From Gloeopeniophorella convolvens (lineage: Eukaryota; Basidiomycota; Agaricomycetes; Russulales): 64,000 nucleotides of DNA. The position numbers were made by a program, and so were the translations under genes. Below the pieces are notes generated by a model. It searched no databases, was not told the DNA's origin, and saw only the letters and a program-made list of their open reading frames with translations. How positions within the stretch are numbered: the first letter of the stretch is position 1; every line of letters begins with the position of its first letter. The stretch covers positions 186,001-250,000 of the forward strand of contig WTXD01000032.1 in assembly GCA_022496205.1 (NCBI GenBank). The letters run 5' to 3'. Shown one piece after another: positions 22,909-34,579 of the stretch.

Positions 22909-25854
22909 TCAAATGAACACATCGGATCGCAGGATGTCCTCCGCCTTGAGCTCGGCCGTCTCCGCGTCCAGCAGCGCCGCGAACGACGCCTGGTCCTCGG
23001 CGGACCACGCCCCGCCCGCCTGCGCGTCGTCCCACAGCGCGCCAAAATCCACGTCCGGCGCGTCCGGCGCACCGCCGGCGCCAAGCTTCGCGCCGTCGTC
23101 GCTCCCCGCGACCGTCGACGACGCCGCGGGCGTGAGGAACGCGTCGAGCGTCGACCAGAACGCCGCCATCTCCGCGTCCAGCACCGGCGCGCCCGCGTCT
23201 GCGTCCGTGTCTTCGTCTTCCTGCGGCGCCGGTGCCGGCGCGGGGGCGTCCGCGAGCGCGAGGTCGAGGTCGAGCCCGTCGCTCCCGAGGAGCGGGCTCG
23301 ACGGCGGCAACGGGGACGACGGCGGGAGCGTATCGGACCACAGGTGCTGCGCCGCACCGTCGTTGTCGCCGTCGCCCTCCTCATCCGACGCGACGGGCAG
23401 CGAGCTCGCGGGCGTGTCCGCCTCGCCCTCCGCGCCCGCGCCTGTGCCGTCGAGCCCGCGCCCGCTCAGCACGCTCCGGATCGGCGAGAGCGCGGCAGCG
23501 GCGGCGCTGCGCCCGAATACGAGCGTCGGCTCGTCCGCATCGGGTGAGAACAGCGGGCTGCTGCTGCCCGGCGGCGTAGCGCGCGCGCCTCCGGCACGCG
23601 GCTTGCGCGTCGGCGTGCGCGGCGGCGCGAAGACGGGCGCGGGCAGCGCGGGTGAGGAGGGCAGCGGCGGCGGCGAGGACGTGCGCAGGATGTCATCCGC
23701 GGCAGCGGTGATCGGCAGCACCTCCGTGGTGGTGTTGGTGTTGGTGTTGGCCACGCCGAGCGATACGCGCCGCGCGCGCGTGCTGCTCGGTGCGCGCGGC
23801 CGCACGGGCGACGACGGCACACACGGCGGCTCCATCGCGCCCGACCCCGCGGCCCCGCGCGAGCGGCGGTGGTGCCGCTTGCGCTCGCGCGCCTCTGCGT
23901 GCTCGCGTGCGCTCTCGGCCTCCTGCCGCGCGAGCGCCTCCGCGGACATGCGCGGCCTGGTCGCGGTCGTCGTGCGCGCCCATTCGGGCACGACGTACGG
24001 CTTCTTGCTCGACTGGGCGGGCGGCGCCGGGGCCAAATTGGCAGCAGGCAGCACCGTTGGCTGCACGGCTCTGGAGAGGGGCTTGGTGGTGGGGGCCGAG
24101 GTGAACGGGCTGCTGTTGGCGGCGGTGGTGGTGGGGGTGCGTGCGGTCTTGGGCGGCGAGGGGAAGGCCGCTGCGACGAGCGCGCTGCGCGCGGCGAAGA
24201 GATCTGCGTTGGCGCGTGGGGTCTGCAGCATGGGGTGCCGGGGCGCGGCCAGGGGCAGCGGCCGGTTGGCGGCCGCGACGGGGTCCGAGAGCAGCGGGCG
24301 CGAGAGGAAGGCGAGCTTGCGCTGCGGGGGCGAGCTGTCGCAGTGGCGCTTCGCGCGCCCTTGCTGTGCCTCGGCGGCGTCACTCAGCGTGCGCTTGCGT
24401 CTGGGCGTGTTCTCGGTGACGGTCACGCTAGACTTGTTGTGCCGGTGATGGTGGTCGCCACGGCGCCGGAAGGCAGCCGGGTTGACGTTCTCCTTCTCCA
24501 GGACGACGATCTCGTCGTCCGAATCCGTGGTCTCGGGCGCAGTTGATGCCTGAGATGAGGCTGGGGTAGGTGCAAAGTCGGACGTGGTATCTGTGGGCTG
24601 TTGTGGGGCAGACTTGCCGAGCAACTGGAGGAGGGCACTGATCACTTTGGTAGAGCGCGGGCTGGTACGCTTCGATGGAGACGGCGATCCGTTGGCCTGG
24701 TTGGCGTAGGGCGCGAGCAGGGTGGCGAGCGTTGCCCGCACGCCAGGATCTGATAAGTTGAGGTTGGCAGGAATGACATTGGGGGGAACAGAGTCGCTGC
24801 GATCCGTGTCCATTCGTGGCTTTTCCTCGGGCTCCGGTTGTGATTTGATTGGGAAAGCACGCGCAGCTCTCACGAGCGGATGGCTATGCGAGTGAGTATC
24901 CTTCTTGGATGTTGTACCTCGGGAAGACACCTTACGCTTCCGCTCCCGTCTTGGCGGGTCAAACTCGAAGTCCGAAGACTTGGCGAAGTAAGAAGCCTGC
25001 TGTGCATCAAATGCTGTGCTCGTCGACGTCGAGTCATTGGCCTGGAAAGACGTATTCAGGTGCATTGGGTGCGTCGGCGCTACAGCACGGATGCAATAAG
25101 CCCAGAATCAACGTTTTGCCGCTCGAACAGCACGCGTACCTGTTGGCATGTGCATTGGAACTCCCATGGGCATCTGGGGCTGCCAAGGATTCACACCATG
25201 ACAACCAGGCTGGAACATTGAGGGTTGGGCAGGTATAGCCTAGCACGATACGGTTAGCAGCCATGAAATATATGCGATTTCGTCGGAAACGTACCCCACG
25301 AAGGGCAAAAACAACCTCCAGAGCAGAGTCCCCTGATGCCATTTTGTTCACAGTTCCTGTAACAGTAGCACTGTCATCGGGAGCGGCGAGCGCCCAGGAC
25401 ATGAGTCCCATGCCAACGGCCACACCCTGGGGTGGGCGCGGTGCCGAAGAAATTTGAGAAGACCCAGAGCCAGAGTTAGAGACAGTGCTTGGGCCGGCAT
25501 CGGCTTCTGATGGGTCAAGAACATAGATTGAAAAGTCCCGTTGCCCGAATTGCACCAACTCGGGACTATGCGGCACTTCAGTTGAAGAGAACGGTGAAGG
25601 GAAAAGACACGGACCTCGACCTGCAAATCGAGTGAAGGCATGACTTGAGTGATGTGGTACAGAACGTTGCTTGTTGATGGTGAGACGAAGAGGTGCCCAG
25701 GGGATGTACGGGGAATTTGTCGGGTGAGCGAGCGAGGATGTACTGGGACGACCCATCAATGGTGTACCAGATGCGCACTGTAAAATATACTGAGTTAAGG
25801 GCGATGTATCAAAAATGCGAGCAAGCAAAGCATACCTTGGAGAAACTGAGCCAT
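22909..25854 (-). CDS. Probable nuclear regulator with an Ams2/SPT21-type N-terminal domain
   Basis: From ATG 25854 the spliced product begins MAQFLQ, then VRIWYTIDGSSQYILARSP, a CLHSICRS block, RDFSIYVLDPSEAD and GVAVGMGLMSWALAA. I associate this set with the Ams2/SPT21 N-terminal domain, whose members control histone gene transcription. After two to three short exons comes one large exon (25065-22909). It is low-complexity, rich in Ser/Pro/Thr/Arg and then acidic, with basic NLS-like clusters such as RRKR. No CxxC GATA finger is visible, unlike S. pombe Ams2. The C-terminus carries acidic-hydrophobic stretches (DAEMAAFWSTLDAFL, FAALLDAETAELKAED) that look like activation-type segments. The family assignment is from memory and is the weak point; the gene itself is well supported. 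Confidence 0.6.
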
Positions 25855-26240
25855 GGTGGATGGTGGCCGACGTTGAGGACGAAGGACAAGCGAGTGATCG
25901 TTTGCCGCGGGCGTCAGGACGGGCGTTTAATTGACGCTCAACGAGAATCGCGTTCCGGACACGCCGGGCCGAGAGCGCGACCGCGCCTGTCACGTGCATC
26001 GCGCCATCCCATCGGCATATCCCGGTCGCACAACGCTCCGAGTCTGCCCTCTGCAAATGAGAACGGGACATATTATAGTACGGGATGCGACAGCAAGTGT
26101 ACAGAGACAGCTCGCAAATAAAACATACAAACGGCGGTTATACAAGCAAGTACACCTTCAGGCTTATTCAATTTTGCATCCGCAATGCTCTAGTAGTATG
26201 CGTCAACGCGATGGCGGCACGTGAGCTTGATCAATATTGA
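25855..26240. other. Intergenic between the Ams2/SPT21-like gene and YPD1
   Basis: No gene was recognised. It is the promoter side of the minus-strand gene ending at 22909 and the 3' side of YPD1. Confidence 0.5.
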
Positions 26241-26967
26241 TCAATCCTCAACGCCATAGAAATCTTCGAGCCAACCCTTCGCAACCGCGTACTCTTCTCG
26301 CGCGCGGGCGAGCGTCACATTGATCTTTGCGATGGCCTCTACGTCAGTTAGACTGCCGTCACCTTGGCGGTCTCGCAATTGCCCGAAATGTTGGATGTCT
26401 TGGCATGAAGCCTGCACCTTGCTCAACCCCAATGCTGCAGATGAGCCTTTCAGGAAATGGCCTAGCACTGACAGCTCCGTAAGGTCCTTCTTTGACCTAG
26501 GAAGCAGCCCATTGGCATGCGAGGCAAGAATCAGAAGGCGTGTACGTACAAGGCAGCGTCCATCTCCGCGAATGTCTTGTCCGCCTGGGCAAAGTATGCG
26601 TCTACCATGTCCTTGGAGAACTGCTCGCCATCTTCGTCGAGATCGAGAATCTGTTCGAACACGTCTCTGTCAATGGCATCATCAAAGGTGCCTTTGAGGG
26701 GCTGCAACGGTGATGTGCGCGTGAGTGGTGCGATCGCAGGGGGGCGCCAAAGGAGACACGTTTACGACATACCTCCTTGGTAGCCGGTGGTGGAGGACCA
26801 GGGTCTGCCTTTACGGGGAGCGTTGGCTTGACTGGTGGGGCAGGCGCTGGGGACGCCTTGCGGGCAGAAGGCGAGGATGGACCGAGCGAAGGAGGGGCGG
26901 GTGATGGGCGGGCATCATCGCCGGGATGCGGGGAGATGGGCGAAGACGGTGTAGGGAAAGAAGGCAT
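26241..26967 (-). CDS. YPD1: Histidine phosphotransfer protein Ypd1
   Basis: Three exons (start 26967). Exon 1 is a Pro/Ser-rich leader of about 65 residues; exon 2 has DRDVFEQILDLDEDGEQFSKD; exon 3 has the HPt core VLGHFLKGSSAALGL. The phospho-accepting His is at 26457-26459. Splice donors GTATGT and GTACGT fit. Ypd1 passes phosphate from hybrid histidine kinases to the response regulators Ssk1 and Skn7, upstream of the Hog1 MAP kinase. The C-terminal helix bundle (NVTLARAREEYAVAKGWLEDFY) is complete, and the gene is expected to be functional and essential in many fungi. The proline-rich N-terminus is longer than in yeast. Confidence 0.9.
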
Positions 26968-27461
26968 CTGGGAAATGATAGAGAAGAGGGAAAGGCGGAT
27001 GAGGGGTTCAAGTAAGAACGGCCTGGTAGTAGAGTCGTGCGAGAGTCGAGACAAGTAGAGCAGGCAGAGCCGCTGGCCGAGTCTGGCTTGACCAGCTCTG
27101 AGATCATTATCGCTAACGGCACCTGCCGTAAGTGACGTAGTACTCACTTGCCTCTCAGGGCACACCGCCGCCGCGTCCCTGAATCTCTACCGCCGTAACA
27201 TACTCTCTGCCAAGGTCCGAGTCAACTCTTGTCCCGCACACTCACATAGACTCAGGGCATTCTCTTGTCGTGATTTCCGCCGCGAGTCACACCCGCATCA
27301 TCCGCAAATATACATGCATCTTCGTTGCCGCTTCCTTGGCGCCTCATATGCCTCGCTTGTTCCTGATCAATACTGACTCGCTCTTTGTCGCTCAAATACA
27401 TAAGACGAGGTCTGCCTCCTTTAACTGAGGCCAGCAACAGCACCCCGCACCCTCCCGCACC
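26968..27461. other. Divergent promoter region of YPD1 and the metallopeptidase-like gene
   Basis: About 490 nt between two divergent starts. No gene or clear TATA box was recognised. Confidence 0.5.
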
Positions 27462-30289
27462 ATGGCACAGCTCCCCGTAATCGATAACCTTACCTCTAAC
27501 GAATTCGTGTATCACCGCTTTGTCCTCGTGACGGGCAAAATCGCCTTCTTTGCACACCTGGATGAGACGGCCACGCCATACATCTCTGTAGACACGCCTT
27601 CCTTCCCCACGCAAGTCTTCCCGATATCGCCGACCACGGGAGCGTGGAAGGCACTTGTTCATCTCCAACCTGGGCCACAGACAATCACCTTTGCGTTCAA
27701 CGGCGACCAAGATGCCTCCGCCAAGGTTGAGAACGTAGCCTATCTGCCGCTGTTGCATGTGCCACCACTCCACCTTGCACTTATGGTGGCAAGCGACAGC
27801 AAGCAGAGGATGGACTGCCCTCAGGAGAAGGCGGCGAGCCCGTCCCACAGCGACGTCGAGGCTGCCAAGTCCAAAATGCGCATGTGAGTGCCCGTTGTCG
27901 AGACACCAACGCTCTGAGGCCCATCAGATTCAACGCAGGTGGGCGTACATGTGTCAGGCGTTTATTGCGGAGGAAATGCGCAAGAATGGCTTCGGGAGAC
28001 GCAGGTTCTTACTCCACCCTCTGGCCAGCTGCTGGCGGCGTATTCATGCGCGATTTGTGCAGCTTCCGCCTCGATGAAGAGTGGGCCCAGGATACCCTTA
28101 GCTTCAAGGACGAGGAGCCCACGTTCCGTGTGACTGCAAAAGTTCACGTCGTGCCCACGGTCTTGGATACTCTCCAGCTGCGTGAACCCGGGATGTCATT
28201 GCCGGACCCCCATGGCAACTCAGGTTGGGTCTTATTACGCATCAGCGGGCACCTCTAATCTAGTCGCTCTAGAAACCCTATTTCATACGTTCCAAATTGC
28301 CCTCCAGCAATACGGTGGACCTTTCAAGACCTACAGGGGCGACTCGTCGCCTCCGGTAGTCGCAGGGCATATCTTTGATTCACAGTAGGTCTTCGTCTCC
28401 GTTGTGTAGGCGATATGTGGACTCCGCTCACGAAACCGATAGCTTCGACCCCGAATCTGGCGTTATCACAGGTCACCTCGCATATGGTGCGAAGGAAGAA
28501 GGCAAATTCAGTCTGGGGTACTGCCACATCTCTTTTTGCGCGGTGTGTCATTGACGCGTCTTGTATCACAGCATGTTCGGAAGTCACAGCCACTGGGCGT
28601 GGCCGCGCTTTGTTGAGGAAATAGCCCCTTGCTTGCTCGACTCCAAGAGAGTCACAGAGCGCAGCGGCGTTGCGAATGAAAACGGTACAGCATGTCCCTC
28701 AAGACACGTTTTGAGCATACATGTTCACTGATCTCACAATGCAGGCGAAAGCGGTACATTTTGGGAAGCGTGCGTCATGGGACAGGGCGGCGCACTGCAG
28801 CAAGTCTGCTCCGGCCTCGGTCTCCGGAAGCAGCCTACGGGCATCATGCAGCGCGGCTACGTCGATTGGAACAGGTCCTTTGTTGCTCGAGGTTAGCCGT
28901 TATCCTCTCAGCGCAACTCCCACCGCTCACCAGCACCTGCAAACCCAGAGAGCTACAGCGCGCGCCGCAAGTCTCCCGCAGCTGCCTCCGTCCCTGCGGA
29001 GACCGAGAACCGCTTCCACCTCGCAGACATGCTCCAGCTCGCGGCGCACCCGCTCTTCGCGTTGCCCGGCGACAAGCCTGCGGCCGAGCCGGTCCCGCTG
29101 TTCACCGTGCCGCAGCACGACGGGGTGCGCTTCGCCTCGGCGGCGGGCATCGCGCTCATCGCGTGGGAGCGCGGCGGCGCGCTCGTGCGCGAGAGCGACG
29201 TGCGCGCGCAGAACTTCGCCGAGCTGCGCGTGCTGTTCGCCGACGTGCGGCGCGAGTTCCCCGGCGCGGAGGACAAGGGCGCGCCCGTGCTCACTGTCAC
29301 CGTCACCGCCAAGGACGGCGCGCAGCGCACGATCGAGAGCTTCTGGGAGTTCGCGACGAGTGCGTTTGTCCCGCTGCCCGGGTGCGACTTTGTCGTGTCG
29401 AAGCGCGGGTTCGGGGCCGACTCCCAGCCGGAGAGGAACTACAAGGTGTGGAAGTGGGCCGTACTGCTGTCGAAGCTCGGCCCCGACGGTGAGGGTGCGT
29501 CGCCCCTTGCCTCCCTTGCCTACTGTCTTTGGGGTCGCTGATGGCGTACTCTGCATGCAGTCGTGCGCGCGAATCGCATCCAGGTGCAGCGCGGCGCGTG
29601 GTTCGACGGGTGCTATGTGCGCTACGAGGACGGCACGCAGGAGGTGATGGGTCCAAAGATGCACGCGAACGGCTCGCGCAAGAACCTCGGCGGCAACGAG
29701 AAGATGGTGAATATCAAGCCGGGGGAGAAGATCGTGCGTGCGTATGTGCGCGCGAGCGAGTATCGCCCGGACTGGATCGGGCAGTTCAGCCCGGTCGTGG
29801 ATGAGCACCAGACTAGGGACGGCGCGTGGACCGAGCTCAAGCCGTCGCAGGGAGAGGTCATCAGTGAGCGGTGTCTATCTTGTCCTCGGAGGAATGGCTG
29901 CTGATAAGTTCGCGACAGTTGGATTTTATGGTACGTAGGAGACATTCGTCATTTTTCTCCTTCCTCAACGACGCGTTCGTCCTTCTTTAGGTCGCCACCA
30001 GGTCAGGAGCACCGTGCTCTCTCCCTCGAATGATGAGACGTGCTGACGCTCATTACAGCAAGACAACGAGTTCTGCCCAACGCTCGAGATTGGTATCCTC
30101 ACTATCCCAGAGGGCGCGACGCTGCCGCTAGAGGCATACTCCCTGGACGCGCTGAACAATACCGACGGCGGAATCGGGCAGCAGCCCTGCGGCGCAGGGC
30201 CGTACATGGACCCGAACGCCGAGGAGGATGAGGACGAAGACGGAGAAGGTGATGACGACGATGACGACGACGACGAAATAGATGAATGA
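27462..30289 (+). CDS. YIL108W-type metallopeptidase-family protein without the HEXXH zinc motif
   Basis: Start 27462; around ten exons. The N-terminal part (residues 1-140) is the non-catalytic domain, followed by KMRMWAYMCQAFIAEEMRKN and EEWAQDTLSFKDEEP. The block FGSHSHWAWPRFVEEI precedes the usual zinc site. Where I expect L-H-E-[IV]-G-H before the GIM motif, the sequence reads GGALQQVCSGLGLRKQPTGIM (about 28788-28850). Both His and the Glu are replaced, while the flanks (GIMQRGYVDWNRSF) are kept. The C-terminal part contains a segment like a jacalin-type fold (GAWFDGCYVRYEDGTQE) and ends in an acidic tail of Asp/Glu. Family members are putative zinc metalloproteinases; this one should be non-catalytic unless other residues bind metal. 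Frames are otherwise intact, so it is not obviously decayed. Confidence 0.75.
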
Positions 30290-31242
30290 GCTGGCGTGCT
30301 CGTGCGCCCCTGGGGCGGCGGGACCTGGAACGATCTTCTGGCAGTCTGGAATGGGCGGGTTCAGCGTGTTTAGGTTTTGGCTCGTTGGTGCTCTCTATGT
30401 TGGGACTTCGGACAATGATAGGACGGCTTAATTGCGCACGGTGTTTACGCCTCTGGATGGACACTGTGTCCCTGTGACGCCGATGGGAGCGACGGACCCA
30501 ATACCACGCCGTTCGCGAGGGGCGTGCCTGGCTTGGCCGTGCTTGCGCCCACTCACAGTGCACCCTCGCAGTGCGCAGTGGACGGCCGGACGCCGATCAA
30601 ACTCTGACTGAGGGAGGCCGCATGCGACCCGCTACGTACTTAATGAGAGTGGTGTGGGGTCGTCTAGAACCTAGGCACCGACCCCGGAAGACGAGTGTGC
30701 CGCGTCATGCAGAGCGAGGCCTGTGTGAGCCCGCTATCCTCGGCGCTCGTGTCCGCTCTATCTTTCTCACATCCGAGGAACTCGGACCATCATGTGGGTC
30801 CTTTAGGCAGCAGACGACTCACTGACGGTCCCTGAAGAGCTGGGGTCCGAGACACGAGGCACGCGGCGATGACGCGGGCGACTAGGGCGGCCAGATGCGT
30901 CCAGAACACGGCGCGGCCGCCCAGCGGTGTTCCAGCGAACATAACAGCAGAAGGGGTGCGCGGCGGTCGGAACGGCCGCCGCGAATGATTGCGAGGTAGA
31001 TGCGTAAAAAGACATGCGGGATGCGTCGTCGATCGCAGGGGCCGGAACCGGAATCCGAGTTCAAAATCAGAATGGGAAGCCCGGAGCAGAACTGGACGTA
31101 GCAGCCACTGCGTCCTTCGCTAATACTGATATACGGAGGGGGTGTATCGCAAAACATATGCAGGGAATAATAAGGTAGTAGATGGGTGTCCTATCGGAGG
31201 GAACACACGCGCGGCGCCTGAGCCGAGTGTGGGTGGCACTAC
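30290..31242. other. Intergenic, convergent 3' ends of the metallopeptidase-like gene and RCC1
   Basis: About 950 nt with no recognisable gene, RNA or repeat. Confidence 0.5.
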
Positions 31243-33001
31243 TTACTGGGCGACGCGCCTTCTAAACAGGCCAAGCGAGTGCTGCCCGCCACACGACACA
31301 CCGACGGCAGCCCACGAGCCGCCCGCGCGCCGCACGACGACGGTCGGGGTCTGCACGCGCTCGCGGTCGCCGAGCCCAATCTCGCCCTGCGCGCCCTCGC
31401 CCCACGCGTACATCGCTCCCGCGCGCGTCACCGCCGCGTTGAAGCGCGTGCCCGCCGCAACGTGCACGACGGGGTCGTCCTCGTGCGCGTCCGGGAACGG
31501 CACGTGCACCGGCTCCTCCACGTGGTCTGTGTCCGCGAGGGCCGGGTGGTCCGCCGGCAGCCCGAGCTGCGCGTTGTCGGCGCGCCCGCAGGCGAACACG
31601 CGCCCGTCGTCCGCGAGGAAGAGCGTGTGCAGGTCGCCGCCGACGATCTGCACGATCTTGACCCCGTCTAGGCCCTGCACGCGCCGCGGCGTCTGCACGA
31701 TCGAGTCCGTGTCCGCAGGGTTGTCGCCCGTGCCGGTCTGCCCCGCGCTGTTGAGGCCCCAGCCCCAGACGCCGCCGGCCTCATCGATGGCAAAGGAGTG
31801 GAAGCTGCCCGCGCCGACGGCGACGGCGCGCCGGCTGCGCGTGCCGAGGACGACGCGCTCCGGGTTTGTGCCGTGGATCTTGCGGCGCTCGAGGATTTTG
31901 CGGCCGAGCTGGCCTTGCTCGCCCGCACCCCAGGAATAGATGGTTCCGGTGGTAGTCAGCACGAGCAGGTGGTTGTTGCCGGTTGCGACATCAACGCAAG
32001 TTTCAGTAGGCAGGGCAGCCTTGGGAATGAACTGATGTGAAAGACCGGTGGAGAACCCAAGTGCGCCTTCATTAGCCTGAATGAAATGCAGATTAGATAA
32101 CATCAGAAAGATAAGTGGCGATGACACGCACACGGAACGAGCCCCAGACGCGCAGTTCGCCCTCGGTACTGATGGCAGCTGAGATACTGTCTCCTGCAGC
32201 AACCTTGAGTGAGCGGAAGTTGTCGTCGACAAGACTTTGAAGTGGATGAGGAATAGTGGTGAGGAGATCGACATTCTGGAATTTGCCAGGCTCGTCCGGG
32301 TCCGGGACGTCTTTGGTGATGCGACCGAGGGCAGCATCGTCGTTCACACCACACGACCAGACCTACGTAAACGGTCAGCATGCGTTAAACGGGGATGTTA
32401 TGCGTGTGCTTACAGTGCCGTTCTCATCGATGAAGAGGGAATGTAAACCGCCGGCAGCGACCCCAACGATTCCAGAACCAGGCGCGGGGCCGAAGGCGCC
32501 CTGAGCGATCTTCTCCTCAACCCATGTATTTCTTGTGGGCTTCGGGAGTTCATCTAAGTAGCTCGGCCCCATACCGAACTGACCAAAATTGCCCGTACCC
32601 CAAACGAATATTTGTCCAGGGGGGTCCATTTTGGTAGGAAATGGGGGGATGGTGTTGATGGGTGGTCCCGTTTCTGAGGCCGCCTTGCGCAGCCTCTTGG
32701 GTGGCGGTGCATCACCAGCGACATTTTCTAGAGTCTTTGTCTTCTTGACAGGTTTGACGGCACCATTGACGCCATTTGACTCCTTGAGGGTGGTGGTGAC
32801 ACGGGACCGCTTGGGGGCGGGCGGGGGCGAGGGTGTTGTTTCGGGGGAGGCTGGGCGCTTGGGGGGCGCGCGAGCCTTCGATGCAGCGGCCTTGGTAGGC
32901 TTTGCTGGAGCAGCTTTGGCAGCCTGGGTAGTGCGAGAGGAAGCCCGAGTGGGCGCTTTAGGTTCGGCCTTGGGGGCCTGCGAACGGCTGCGAGCAGGCA
33001 T
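31243..33001 (-). CDS. RCC1: Ran guanine nucleotide exchange factor RCC1
   Basis: Start 33001. An N-terminal extension of about 115 residues is basic and Pro/Ala/Lys rich, as in fungal RCC1/Pim1/Srm1, which bind DNA or chromatin. Seven-bladed propeller repeats follow: FVWGTGNFGQFGMG, VAAGGLHSLFIDENG, the AAGDSISAAISTEGELRVWG blade, IYSWGAGEQGQLG, GAGSFHSFAIDEAGGVWGWG, ACGRADNAQLG and MYAWGEGAQGEIGLGD. Two introns are visible (about 32400-32365 and 32110-32080), each GT-AG. The product loads GTP on Ran at chromatin and so drives nuclear transport. Length and repeat number match the family. Confidence 0.9.
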
Positions 33002-34579
33002 TGCAAGAGGTGCAGATGATGAGCGCGGGGGATAGGAAGATGTTTAGGACACGCTAAGCCCAGTCGATGGCCTTAAGCAGACCAAGAACAATAGCGATCG
33101 CGGTTGTGGATGACGACAAGCGTTGAACGGTTGGGCAGCGTTGAACCGTCAGCACACGAAACAAGACACCAGCTTTTTGGCCTCTCCGTCACGTGAACTC
33201 AGCCACAAACGCGTCGCGTCGCGTCGTGTGCCACGCGATACACAGACACAAACATCCACGCTCTGTCATTGCGGTCACCATCACCAAGGTGAGCGCGTGA
33301 CACCCTGCCCTGCTATCGTCGCCACAATGTCCCGTACGCGGGAATGGCGTCCCCCTAGAAAAATCACAATGTTCTGGAAGCCGTATATATTCGTCCCATC
33401 TGCGTCCAAGGACCAATAGTGCTTCTATCACAGAATATGGAGTCGGACTAGCGGCTGGAAATCAAGGCTGTGACTCCCATCTACACTGCAGACTAAGCAT
33501 TCTCCCCCGTCCTCGCCCGTCTAAAAGACGCCGCAATCGCCGCAATCTCCAGTATGGAACTCCAGTCCTGTGGTGCGCGTGAGGGAGACAGTCCACCCTA
33601 GCACGCCTCTACTTGGTGGCGGACTTCACGATCTGTTCCTCCGCCGCTTCTCAGTCCCCTCGTGACATTGCGATGACACAGTCCTCTATGCGAAATGCTT
33701 GGTCTACCCTCAAGACGTATCAAAGGCACATTCGCAATATCGGGGAATCTGGTGGGCTAGACTGTAGCCTGATTACGAGTCGGAACAATGGCTAACCTTT
33801 TCAGGTGTAGCTTCCTCGGATGTTTCGCTCAGATTTTCAGCTAATCCCCAGCATATTTGTGACAGCTCGATCGGACCGTGGTGCACCAATTCGCCGTGGG
33901 CAGCCGCCCTCAAGAGGGCAGCTGGGATGCCTGATGACTCCTGCACGCGACCGTTGTGCGGAGCGTCGATTATATGGAGAAGAAGCGAGCGCACCTCGAG
34001 TGGACTGTCAATGCAGCACAGGGTCATTCAAGCAGTCGAGTACCCATCGGAGTGACGAAAGCTCTCGAAATCCAGTGCTGCGGAGATTCGTATGCTCGGA
34101 GAGACCGGGTTCGGTTTCATTCACCGGTCGCCATTCGCCGCTGCAGCCTGCGAGCCAGGCACAACGCAGATGTCAAGTTCGACACGCGCTCGGAAAGCTA
34201 CGTGTCTGACGAACAAGACTCAGTGCCGCGCAGCAAAGTGAAGGGCTCCCGGTATCCGTGAGAGACCACCGCTATTTCCTCGGCGCTACTTACCAGCGTG
34301 TTCGTCTAGCACAGGAATCTTCTATCTGCGCACTCGACCAAGCAGTGGACCTCGGCTATCCCGCTGTAGTGTCATAACAACACTACAAGTTCTCTCTGCA
34401 CTGCTACCCGAATTGGTTTCGGATGTCATGTTTCACTAGCTTGTCCTCTTGCATTCATAGTGGGGCGCCCGGAATGCCGACACGCATGGTGCCTACTATT
34501 GACTCTCGCATATAAGAGCACCGCCAAGGAGCATGTTGCACTATCATTCCCCTTCCTTTAGACAGCACCAAGACGCAGT
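33002..34579. other. Intergenic between RCC1 and ALDH
   Basis: About 1.6 kb without a recognisable gene. The only regulatory site I support is the ALDH TATA box listed separately. Confidence 0.5.
34509..34514 (+). promoter_or_regulatory. TATA-like box of the aldehyde dehydrogenase gene
   Basis: CATATAAGAGC places a TATAAG-type element about 65-70 bases before the ATG at 34580, the usual distance for the TATA genes of this window. Confidence 0.45.

Noticed and set aside
22913..24448. Long plus-strand frame of 511 codons opposite the Ams2/SPT21-like gene
   Set aside because: It is the antisense of the large GC-rich exon; the minus strand has the conserved N-terminal exons and splice sites.
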